Assembly: GCA_030620575.1 (NCBI GenBank)
Contig: JAUXEL010000005.1
Span: 1-23,492 of the forward strand
Source: Fidelibacterota bacterium
GTDB taxonomy: Bacteria > Fidelibacterota > Fidelibacteria > Fidelibacterales > Fidelibacteraceae
DNA length: 23,492 nucleotides
Reading direction: 5' to 3'
How positions within the stretch are numbered: position 1 is the first letter of the stretch; each line of letters starts with the position of its first letter. Below are positions 15,959 through 23,137 of this stretch, in pieces. The notes under the pieces were generated by a model. That model was not told where the DNA came from and did no database searches. It saw only the letters and a list, made by a program, of their open reading frames with translations. Both the position numbers and the translations under genes were made by a program.

Positions 15959-17193
15959 TGGAATCTACGTACCAAAAAACCATACTAAAGAATGGAATAA
16001 CAACATTAACCCAATCGGTCGGCAGTGTTCGATCGGTTGCGGTTGGTGTGTTTATTCAAGCCGGAACCTCTAATGAGCGCCGTGATAATAACGGTATTGC
16101 CCATTTTGTTGAGCACATGTCGTTTAAAGCCACTAAAACACGTACTGCCTATGATATAGTAGAAGATATTGAGTCTCGCGGCGGACATATAAATGCCTAT
16201 ACCAGCAAAGGAATCACCGGTTACTATGCCCGTGTACTAAATACCGAACTGGATACAGCCCTTGAGGTTTTGTGTGATATTGTTCATCATTCCACCTATC
16301 CGGAAAAGGAAATCGAGCATGAAAGATCTGTGATCATTGAGGAAATCCATGATTCCCTTGATACACCGCAGGATGTCGCGAATGACGGATTTATGGAGCA
16401 AATGTTTCCCGATCATCCTTATGGGTTCCCGATCATGGGTACGGTTGATTCAGTAAAATCTTTTACCATTCAAACCATCCGTGAATTTGTTGATACACAG
16501 TATACGGCAAACCGCATTACCATTGTGGCTGTTGGTGCCTTGGACCATCAGCATGTTGTTAAAAAGGTAAAAGAACTGATGAGCGATTATTCCGATATCA
16601 TAAATGTCGGAAAGGAACTTTTGATACCTGACCCTATTGAGAAAAACCGGGTAATTTCTAAAGATATCGCACAATCTCATTATATTATCGGACGCCGTTC
16701 GCTGGGATATATGGATGAACGCCGGAATACCTATGCTATTTTGAACTCTATTTTGTCTGCCGGAATGACATCGCGCTTATTTCATAATATTCGCGAACGT
16801 TATGGCTTTGCATATACGATCTATTCCTTCATTGATACCTTTAAAACTACCGGCTTATTCGGAGTATATGTCGCAACTGATCTAAAACATGTAGATGCCC
16901 TGAATGATCTGATTTGGAAGGAATTCAAAAACCTGAAAAAACACGGTATTTCGGAAAATGAGCTGAAAAAGGTCAAAGCACAAACAAAAGGGGCGCTTGT
17001 TATGGGCATAGAGAGCATGCATCATCGTCTGGAACGTATGATCCAGCAACATGTACGCTATAATGAAATAATCAGTATTGATGAATCCCTGAAGAAAATT
17101 GAATTGGTTACACAGCAGGATATTCTGGAACTTTCAAATACGATATTTGACGAATCTGTCTTTCATTCTTTATTATTAAAACCCAGCAGGTAA
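15958..17193 (+). CDS. M16 family zinc peptidase (processing peptidase-like)
   Basis: A 411-residue single-copy M16 metallopeptidase. It has the inverted zinc motif HFVEH (His49, Glu52, His53) and the distal Glu at 128/129 in ERSVIIEEI, so it should be catalytically active. The later Arg/Tyr element of the family is seen as RERYGFAYTIYSF. No signal peptide is visible, so it is probably cytoplasmic. The start overlaps the pnp stop by one base, with no good ribosome-binding site, which suggests translational coupling. In Bacillus a homologous peptidase (MlpA/YmxG) also lies just after pnpA. The substrate is unknown. Confidence 0.92.
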   Translation: MESTYQKTILKNGITTLTQSVGSVRSVAVGVFIQAGTSNERRDNNGIAHFVEHMSFKATKTRTAYDIVEDIESRGGHINAYTSKGITGYYARVLNTELDTALEVLCDIVHHSTYPEKEIEHERSVIIEEIHDSLDTPQDVANDGFMEQMFPDHPYGFPIMGTVDSVKSFTIQTIREFVDTQYTANRITIVAVGALDHQHVVKKVKELMSDYSDIINVGKELLIPDPIEKNRVISKDIAQSHYIIGRRSLGYMDERRNTYAILNSILSAGMTSRLFHNIRERYGFAYTIYSFIDTFKTTGLFGVYVATDLKHVDALNDLIWKEFKNLKKHGISENELKKVKAQTKGALVMGIESMHHRLERMIQQHVRYNEIISIDESLKKIELVTQQDILELSNTIFDESVFHSLLLKPSR

Positions 17194-17197
17194 CAAG

Positions 17198-17947
17198 GTG
17201 AAATATCCCGTATTAGCATATCATAAAATTTCATATCAATGGGAAATTTCATTTACCATGATGTATCCGGCGCAATTTGAAAAACAAATGCGCTATCTCG
17301 CAAAAAAAGGATACGTAGGATGCAGTTTAAAAGAATATCTCGCTGATCCGAAAGACAATTATTTTGTTCTTACATTTGATGATGCCTACGAGAGTGTATT
17401 TACATATGCATTACCGGTATTAAAGGAACTGGGATTTCACGCTTCGGTATTTGTATTGTCGAAATATATTGGCGAACTGAATACCTGGGATTTTTCACCT
17501 GGAAATATTCTTTCAAGGCATATGAACGCAGTACAGCTCAGAGAATTGCATCAGATCGGCTGGGAAATCGCTTCACACGGAGAAAATCATCGGGTAATGG
17601 TGGGCATGAACCCCGATACTGTCAGCAACGAACTTTCTCACTCTAAAGAAATAATTGAATCCATTATAGGGGATAAGATAGAGACTTTTTGTTTCCCCTT
17701 TGGGGTCTATAATCCCGATGTGGTTGCCGCGGCAAAGACAGCAGGATATGAACATCTTGTCGGGTTTATCGGGCATTCACGCTATGGGGTAATTTCCCGT
17801 TCTGTGGTATATCGTTTTGTTGATAATCGCTTCTCTGTGTTACGAAAAATTCGCATAAATTCATCTTGCCGTATCATTGAAAATATGAAGGAATTTCTGT
17901 TTCATTCCTTCTCTTTACTTACGCGATTAAAGCAAAAATTATCCTGA
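17198..17947 (+). CDS. Polysaccharide deacetylase (NodB-like) family protein
   Basis: A 249-residue carbohydrate esterase family 4-type protein. The NodB motifs are present: TFDD (59-62, catalytic base and metal Asp), SHGENH (126-131, metal His pair) and FPFG (166-169) as a variant of the RxPY-like motif. No signal peptide or membrane segment is seen at the N-terminus (MKYPVLAYHKIS), unusual for an enzyme of envelope sugars. The start is GTG, with AGCAGG seven bases upstream in the tail of the M16 gene, four bases away. A deacetylase-like gene (ylxY) also lies near pnpA in Bacillus. The intact metal residues suggest an enzyme, but the substrate is unknown. Confidence 0.85.
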   Translation: MKYPVLAYHKISYQWEISFTMMYPAQFEKQMRYLAKKGYVGCSLKEYLADPKDNYFVLTFDDAYESVFTYALPVLKELGFHASVFVLSKYIGELNTWDFSPGNILSRHMNAVQLRELHQIGWEIASHGENHRVMVGMNPDTVSNELSHSKEIIESIIGDKIETFCFPFGVYNPDVVAAAKTAGYEHLVGFIGHSRYGVISRSVVYRFVDNRFSVLRKIRINSSCRIIENMKEFLFHSFSLLTRLKQKLS

Positions 17948-18045
17948 TTATTCCTTCAAAAACTATTTAATAAATAATCAAAATATGCTTGGTAATGAGG
18001 CACTTATACCTGTACATTTAAGTTGAATTAAAAATAGGTGTTACG

Positions 18046-18657
18046 ATGAAATTTCAAGGCATTAAAAAGTTGTATTATTCCATAAGTGAAATTAGCGACA
18101 TGCTGGATTTAAAGCAATCGGTCATACGCTATTGGGAGAGCGAATTCAAAGAATTAAAGCCGCAGAAAAATCGCGCCGGAAATAGAATATATAAAAAAGA
18201 TGACATTCCTATCATACAATTAATTCATCATTATGTGCATGAAAAACACCTGTCTATTCATGATACAAAAGAAATGATACAAGATCTGAAAACAGAGGGT
18301 CTGTATAAACGAAAATTGAAAGAATTGACTCTCGAATTGACAGCGGCATCCAAACCCGAAGAAAGCCCGGAAGTAAAATCAGAAATTAAACCTATCCCTC
18401 CGGTTCCGCAATTGGTCCAAACTGATCCTGTGCCACCCGTAGAACATCTTTCCGATCCCTCCGCTGACCTTGTTCCCGAAATAGTCGAAGAATTGCTGTT
18501 TCCGGCAGAAGAGATCAGCAAAATACCCGTTTCTAAAGAAGAATCTCCGCTTGTATCTGCTCAGGATATACATTCCGAAAATGCTGTCAATGAACTGCTT
18601 CAAAAAATTTCAGGAAATATTCGCGAGATCATTGATATCTTGAACGAATCAAAATAA
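18046..18657 (+). CDS. MerR-family transcriptional regulator
   Basis: A 203-residue DNA-binding protein. Residues 1-75 are a MerR-type winged helix (YYSISEISDMLDLKQSVIRY, WESEF, then NRAGNRIYKKDDI), followed by the dimer-type helix up to about 90. The middle (about 105-165) is rich in Pro, Glu and Ser and looks disordered, and the end (about 175-200, NAVNELLQKISGNIREIIDIL) looks like a coiled-coil helix. No effector domain with Cys or drug-binding features is seen. AGGTG lies six bases before the ATG. A weak promoter candidate, TTGGTA (17989) and TACATT (18013), lies upstream with an 18-base spacer. Similar stand-alone regulators are widespread in the FCB group; the target is unknown. Confidence 0.83.
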   Translation: MKFQGIKKLYYSISEISDMLDLKQSVIRYWESEFKELKPQKNRAGNRIYKKDDIPIIQLIHHYVHEKHLSIHDTKEMIQDLKTEGLYKRKLKELTLELTAASKPEESPEVKSEIKPIPPVPQLVQTDPVPPVEHLSDPSADLVPEIVEELLFPAEEISKIPVSKEESPLVSAQDIHSENAVNELLQKISGNIREIIDILNESK

Positions 18658-18663
18658 TTTGAA

Positions 18664-18689
18664 CGAATAAACAGTTATTTGTATATTCG
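18664..18689. other. Imperfect hairpin after the MerR gene
   Basis: CGAATA (18664-18669) pairs with TATTCG (18684-18689). After one A-A mismatch, ACAG pairs with TTGT around a TTAT loop. There is no T run, so it is at best a weak terminator or a 3'-end stabiliser. Confidence 0.35.
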
Positions 18690-18738
18690 ATTTAGACCTT
18701 AGCTACGACAAATAAGCGTAATCAATATGAAAAATTCT

Positions 18739-18767
18739 TTGCACCCGGATATGAAATGTCATAAATT
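18739..18767 (+). promoter_or_regulatory. Promoter of tRNA-Pro
   Basis: TTGCAC (18739-18744) and TAAATT (18762-18767) are 17 bases apart. The -10 box ends 12 bases before the tRNA. The -35 hexamer and spacer are the same as those before rimP. Confidence 0.6.
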
Positions 18768-18779
18768 AACCTGCTTTTT

Positions 18780-18853
18780 CGGAGCGTGGCGCAGTCCGGT
18801 AGCGCACTTGAATGGGGTTCAAGGGGCCGCAGGTTCAACTCCTGTCGCTCCGA
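18780..18853 (+). tRNA. tRNA-Pro (anticodon GGG)
   Basis: A 74-nt cloverleaf. The acceptor stem CGGAGCG (18780-18786) pairs fully with CGCTCCG (18846-18852). The anticodon stem CTTGA/TCAAG holds the loop ATGGGGT, so the anticodon is GGG, and the T stem GCAGG/CCTGT has the loop TTCAACT. The C1-G72 pair and A73 are typical of bacterial tRNA-Pro. CCA is not encoded (CAG follows). Confidence 0.96.
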
Positions 18854-18861
18854 CAGCATAT

Positions 18862-18894
18862 AAAACAGGAGACTCGACGATTCTCCTGTTTTTA
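18862..18894 (+). terminator. Rho-independent terminator of tRNA-Pro
   Basis: AAAACAGGAGA (18862-18872) pairs with TCTCCTGTTTT (18882-18892) as a perfect 11-bp stem over a 9-base loop, with T-rich sequence continuing to 18898. It starts 8 bases after the tRNA. Confidence 0.88.
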
Positions 18895-18950
18895 TTTTAA
18901 AATAAAATTATTTATATTTTTAACACATAATTAAAAATAATGGTGAGAAA

Positions 18951-21900
18951 ATGAAAAATTACAAACATGTATCACGTGCGAACAAGTGGAAACGTGGAAT
19001 CGTATTATGCATGATAATATTATTGGGAATACCCTTAATAGCCGCATCGGAATTTCGGGGACTGACAATTCTGGGTACCGACTGGGGATATGCTGAGGGT
19101 ATGGAAGCCCAACAGGCCGCAATCCGTGAGATTATCTCCGAAGCAAAGGAGAAAAGCTTTAATGCCGTGTTTTTTCAGGTGCGCGAAGCCGGCGAATGCT
19201 TTTATCCATCTAAAACTGAGACATGGAGCACCCTGTTTAATGAAAGTGATCCGGGATTTGATCCGCTGCAATTTGCCCTGCAGGAAGCACATCGCAATGG
19301 ACTGCAATTTCATGTCCAAGTGGACGTGTTATCCGCTTACAGCTACGTGAATAAACCAAAATCACCTCAACATCTATTTATACGGCACGGAGCAAAATGG
19401 ATTATTGCCGATAATGCATCTCATCCTATTCAAGAGGACCTTTTTTCTTACCTTGATCCTTCAAACCCCGAAGTTATCACATATTTGAAAAAATTGATTA
19501 ATGAACTTATTACAGACTATGAAATTGACGGTCTTTATTTCACTCAAATAAAATACCCCAATAATAAGATTATCAAAACAGATGCCTTTAAGAAACAATA
19601 TGAGGCAATCCGTTCTTTCACTCAATCCGACATTGAAAGCTATGCACAGGATATATTGACATCCTGTCTTGAGGCATTGGTAACAGAAGTAAAATTACTA
19701 AAACCCTATTTGACAATTTTTGCTGAAACAGAGCCGATGCATCATGAATTAAAAGGGTTTAAAAGTCTTTACCCGGCAGACACATATTATTTCCAGAAAG
19801 GTATTAGCTGGTTGGAAAGCGGATTGATCGATGTTTTAGTACCGCGTATCCATTCCCGAAGTAAATCCTTTAATCTTCTGTATGATCTGCACATAAATGC
19901 CAGCGATTTAACGCAGTATATTATTCCCAGCATACGCGGTGATAAGGAGGATTATAAGGGAAGTGAAATTAACAAGGAATTAAGCCATATTATAAAACGG
20001 CAGGGGAGCGGGGCCATTATATTTTCTGCCGCGGACGCGTTAAAAAATAAATCTCCCTACGAAACAAAAGCGGACCTGCCATTTTTAGCTCATACCCATA
20101 TGGAAACAAAAGTTATCGAGATCGATCTGTCTCGGCAACGTATTCCTAATGATATTGTCAAGGTAAATCATAATGGTCGTTTCCGTCTTGTTGACCAATA
20201 CAATAAGCTTTCTATTGCAGTGACAAAAATGCCACCTTACCTGAATTTAGAGAGCATGAATGAAAAATTTCGTTTCCAGACCCGTGGCTGGACTGTTCCG
20301 TATCGCTATGAAGCTATATCAAATAATACGCTGCAACGACCGGACTTTTTTATTGAACTGCGCCGTGCTCCGAATTTTATTAGCAGTGATTCGAGTTTCC
20401 AGTTCCTGTTTCGTGCAAGTCCCGGTAAAACGCAGATAAATAATACCCTAATTGAAGCCTATCCGCATACACATATCTTTTTTCAAGAGATCGCTATGCA
20501 ACCCTATGGCAGGGAGACCCGTATTCGCGGGTCGGTATCCCGCGATGGAAAAACACTGTTTTATGAAGATACCTATTTTGGAAATATGCCGGATACTGCC
20601 ACGCAACACGCTGTAATAATGAAGAGTGTCAGTCCGCAGGGCGTGGTAATGCTGCCCGCGGATGATGTTTTGCGCATTAGCTTTCAATCTCACCTTGCTG
20701 AAGAAATGGACGCAATTTTATTATATGCCAACGGCATGCCTTTTCCAGTATGGTACAACGGAAAGCGCTATATAGGTAATCTACCCTGCGCTTTATTTTC
20801 CAATGTGGATTCCGTATACATTCAGGTTGCAGCCCGGGACAAAAGCGGAAAGGAATATTCCTATAATTTACCTGTTACCCTTAAAGTGCGTCCGGCACAC
20901 AGTTTTCCCCTGATCGAAACCGCGGAGGATTTTGTTCCGGCCAGCTATTCGTTGGGTACTGTGCGTCTCGGCGGTCCCTATCTTAATGAATTTCCCAAGG
21001 GCGTCCGCTTTGTTACCAGCGGAAAATTCGGAGAAAATTACCGGGTTCGGCTAAGTCAGACAGATGTTGCCTATATCAATGAAAAATATGTCATAGAATG
21101 TAAACCCGGAATGCCAAAACCTTCCTATAATATCAGCAGTATCGGTATTAAATCTGATTCTACTACGGAGATGGTCAGCATTCCCTGGCCGGAGCCTGTG
21201 CCTTATGCCATTATTCCCGAACCCGATCAAAACCGTATCCGGATCACCCTTTATGGGGTACATTCCAACAGTACCTGGATCACGCAGCGGGAAGGATTAA
21301 GATTAATTGACCATGTTTCCTGGCAGCAGCGTGATGCTGAAACCTATGATATCTATGTGAATTTAACGGATAATAATATTTGGGGATATGATCTGGAGCA
21401 ACATGATCGCTATCTGCTGTTCCGTATAAAATATCCGCCGATACGGAATAATATCCGCATTGCTGTCGAAGCCGGGCATGGCGGTGAATGGAATTGGGGA
21501 GCAGTGGGACTTTCCGGATTAAAAGAGAAGGACGTCAACCTCGATACCGCTGAAAAAGTCCGTGATATGCTGATCGAAATGGGGTATGATGTTGTGGAAA
21601 TTCGCCCGAAAGATACTGCTCCAACCCTGCGTGAGCGCTGGCTATTGACCGATTCACTGGAAGCAGATATTTTTGTATCCATTCATGCGAATGCTGCAGG
21701 CGGCGGGTACCTGCGTATTGACGGGACAAGCACCTATTACCATAATCCTTTCTGGCGGGATTTCGCGGAAATCGGGTATGAAAAATTGCGCGAACTGCCC
21801 TTGGACGAGTTCGGCATGGTCGGTTCATTTAATTACATGATGTGCCGTATGTCGCAACGCCCTTCTATGTTGGTGGAACAGGCATTCATGAGCCACGCAG

Positions 21901-22001
21901 AAGATGAAGACAAGCTGGCAGATCCGGAATTTCGGACCAAAATAGCAGAGAAGATTGCTGAGGCAGTAAACGAATATATTAATAATAAGTTAAATCGATA
22001 A
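18951..22001 (+). CDS. Exported cell-wall hydrolase: GHL10 (DigH/YngK-like) domain fused to N-acetylmuramoyl-L-alanine amidase
   Basis: A 1016-residue exported protein. The signal peptide covers about 1-33. Residues about 36-330 match the GHL10/DUF187 fold (FNAVFFQVREAGECFYPS, DPGFDPLQFALQEAHRNGL, LDPSNPEVITYL, ISWLESGLIDVLVPRI). Its usual DGIHFDDYFYP-type motif reads DGLYFTQIKYP (193-203), so glycosidase activity is uncertain. Residues about 390-750 are beta-rich and unassigned. Residues about 755-835 look like an AMIN-type domain. The C-terminal Amidase_3 domain (about 836-1010) keeps the zinc ligands His843, Glu859 and His912 and the catalytic Glu976, so it should cut the bond between MurNAc and the stem peptide in the periplasm. 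GGTG lies five bases before the ATG. The gene stands alone after the tRNA-Pro terminator. Confidence 0.88.
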   Translation: MKNYKHVSRANKWKRGIVLCMIILLGIPLIAASEFRGLTILGTDWGYAEGMEAQQAAIREIISEAKEKSFNAVFFQVREAGECFYPSKTETWSTLFNESDPGFDPLQFALQEAHRNGLQFHVQVDVLSAYSYVNKPKSPQHLFIRHGAKWIIADNASHPIQEDLFSYLDPSNPEVITYLKKLINELITDYEIDGLYFTQIKYPNNKIIKTDAFKKQYEAIRSFTQSDIESYAQDILTSCLEALVTEVKLLKPYLTIFAETEPMHHELKGFKSLYPADTYYFQKGISWLESGLIDVLVPRIHSRSKSFNLLYDLHINASDLTQYIIPSIRGDKEDYKGSEINKELSHIIKRQGSGAIIFSAADALKNKSPYETKADLPFLAHTHMETKVIEIDLSRQRIPNDIVKVNHNGRFRLVDQYNKLSIAVTKMPPYLNLESMNEKFRFQTRGWTVPYRYEAISNNTLQRPDFFIELRRAPNFISSDSSFQFLFRASPGKTQINNTLIEAYPHTHIFFQEIAMQPYGRETRIRGSVSRDGKTLFYEDTYFGNMPDTATQHAVIMKSVSPQGVVMLPADDVLRISFQSHLAEEMDAILLYANGMPFPVWYNGKRYIGNLPCALFSNVDSVYIQVAARDKSGKEYSYNLPVTLKVRPAHSFPLIETAEDFVPASYSLGTVRLGGPYLNEFPKGVRFVTSGKFGENYRVRLSQTDVAYINEKYVIECKPGMPKPSYNISSIGIKSDSTTEMVSIPWPEPVPYAIIPEPDQNRIRITLYGVHSNSTWITQREGLRLIDHVSWQQRDAETYDIYVNLTDNNIWGYDLEQHDRYLLFRIKYPPIRNNIRIAVEAGHGGEWNWGAVGLSGLKEKDVNLDTAEKVRDMLIEMGYDVVEIRPKDTAPTLRERWLLTDSLEADIFVSIHANAAGGGYLRIDGTSTYYHNPFWRDFAEIGYEKLRELPLDEFGMVGSFNYMMCRMSQRPSMLVEQAFMSHAEDEDKLADPEFRTKIAEKIAEAVNEYINNKLNR

Positions 22002-22024
22002 GATAAAGAATTGAATTTATGCAG

Positions 22025-22068
22025 GGAACGGTTTCAAACCGTTCCGTACTTAAAACCGTTTCGTTTTT
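22025..22068 (+). terminator. Possible terminator with two alternative hairpins
   Basis: GGAACGGTTT (22025-22034) can pair with AAACCGTTCC (22036-22045), or its core with the second copy AAACCGTTTCG (22053-22063). Only the second pairing is followed by a T run (22064-22068). It lies 23 bases after the amidase stop codon. Confidence 0.45.
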
Positions 22069-22197
22069 GGCTATCTGTTTTTGCTTAGTGTACATTGCAT
22101 ATTTATCTGAATTACACAAATTAAATCACTAATCAAAATGTGTAAAATACTACTATTATCGCCGATACATATCAAAGAATTATATATTGTAGTAATA

Positions 22198-22220
22198 CGG
22201 TCAGGATAAAGCTGACATTA
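22198..22220 (+). promoter_or_regulatory. Operator-like repeat 1 of the AbiE locus
   Basis: A 23-base unit starting CGGTCAGGATAAA. It contains the inverted repeat GTCAG-N7-CTGAC and matches the unit at 22288-22310 in 18 of 23 positions. It lies upstream of the predicted -35 box. Confidence 0.6.
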
Positions 22221-22245
22221 TTGATATTAATGATTATTTATTTTC

Positions 22246-22274
22246 TTGTGTTTTAAAAATTTATTAAATATATT
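22246..22274 (+). promoter_or_regulatory. Predicted promoter of the AbiE pair
   Basis: TTGTGT (22246-22251) and TATATT (22269-22274) are 17 bases apart, between the two operator-like repeats. The predicted start is near 22281. The region is very A+T-rich, so chance matches are possible. Confidence 0.5.
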
Positions 22275-22287
22275 ATTTGTATCATTG

Positions 22288-22310
22288 CGGTCAGGTTAAA
22301 ACTGGTGTTA
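22288..22310 (+). promoter_or_regulatory. Operator-like repeat 2 of the AbiE locus
   Basis: The second copy starts CGGTCAGGTTAAA, exactly 90 bases after the first and in the same orientation. Only CAG/CTG of the inverted arms is kept. It is just downstream of the predicted transcription start and covers the GGTG ribosome-binding site (22304-22307), so a bound protein could block transcription here. Confidence 0.6.
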
Positions 22311-22315
22311 AAACT

Positions 22316-23137
22316 ATGAGACATAAATATATATCAAGACAGTCCAACAACCTCTTATCCTATTTCAATGAAAAAGACAAGAGATGTTTTAATTATTCAG
22401 AAGCTTTTGATGCTTTACCTCAATCAAGTGAAAGTGCTCTCAAAGAATTATTAAGCGACATGGTAAAAAGAGGATTGTTGATGCGATTGAAAAAAGGATT
22501 GTATTATACTATTCCTTATGAGCAAAAGGCTGAAACTTTTATGCCTGACTGGCATTTGATTGCTGGATATTTAGTAAAGGATTCAGAGCACTACATTGGT
22601 TATTATTCTGCTTTACAAATATATAATCTTATTACTCAACCATCATTAAAAGAACAGATTATTGTTTCAAAACAAATAAGGCCTTCAATCATCAAGATAA
22701 AAAATGTTCCATTTCAATTTATTTATCACAATAAAAACCACTTTTTTGGTTTTAAAAAAATATGGATTGATAACTATCATAAGGTTTTCTGCTCCGACCT
22801 TGAAAAAACCCTTATTGACTGTTTGTTCAAGCCTGATTATGCTGGCGGTATAGTAGAAATAGCTAGGGCAATTTACATATCAAAAGATAAAATAAAGTAC
22901 AATAAACTTTTAGAATATGTTGAAAAGTTTCAATCACAGGCAGTTCTTAAACGACTTGGATTCCTGCTGGAAGCACTTGAAATTGAAACCGATATTATCG
23001 AAAAACTCCAAAAAACTAAAACAATGTCATACGTTTTATTAGATACAGAGCTGCCCCAAACAGGTAAGATGATTAGTCGATGGAGCATACAACAAAACTT
23101 AGAGATTCAAACAATTAAATCCGCTATTTATACATGA
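22316..23137 (+). CDS. abiEi: AbiEi-type antitoxin and transcriptional autorepressor
   Basis: A 273-residue antitoxin of the type IV AbiE family. Residues about 5-70 form a winged helix (SALKELLSDMVKRGLLMRLK, then KGLYYTIP). Residues about 75-230 are the AbiEi C-terminal antitoxin domain, with the conserved stretch VFCSDLEKTLIDCLFKPDYAGGI. The frame is open back to a TTG at 22277, but that start lies upstream of operator repeat 2 and near the predicted transcription start; I use the ATG at 22316, with GGTG eight bases before it. Its stop overlaps the start of the toxin gene by four bases (ATGA). In studied systems AbiEi neutralises the toxin without stable binding and represses its own promoter through inverted repeats. 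Its A+T-rich base use differs from the operon genes, which suggests transfer. Confidence 0.85.
   Translation: MRHKYISRQSNNLLSYFNEKDKRCFNYSEAFDALPQSSESALKELLSDMVKRGLLMRLKKGLYYTIPYEQKAETFMPDWHLIAGYLVKDSEHYIGYYSALQIYNLITQPSLKEQIIVSKQIRPSIIKIKNVPFQFIYHNKNHFFGFKKIWIDNYHKVFCSDLEKTLIDCLFKPDYAGGIVEIARAIYISKDKIKYNKLLEYVEKFQSQAVLKRLGFLLEALEIETDIIEKLQKTKTMSYVLLDTELPQTGKMISRWSIQQNLEIQTIKSAIYT

Noticed and set aside
18891..18906. Perfect 16-bp palindrome TTTATTTTAAAATAAA
   Set aside because: It overlaps the T tract of the tRNA-Pro terminator in A+T-rich DNA; likely chance, without evidence for a binding site.
22277..22315. Upstream extension of abiEi
   Set aside because: It would start at a TTG beside the predicted -10 box and translate through operator repeat 2; the ATG at 22316 fits the family N-terminus.
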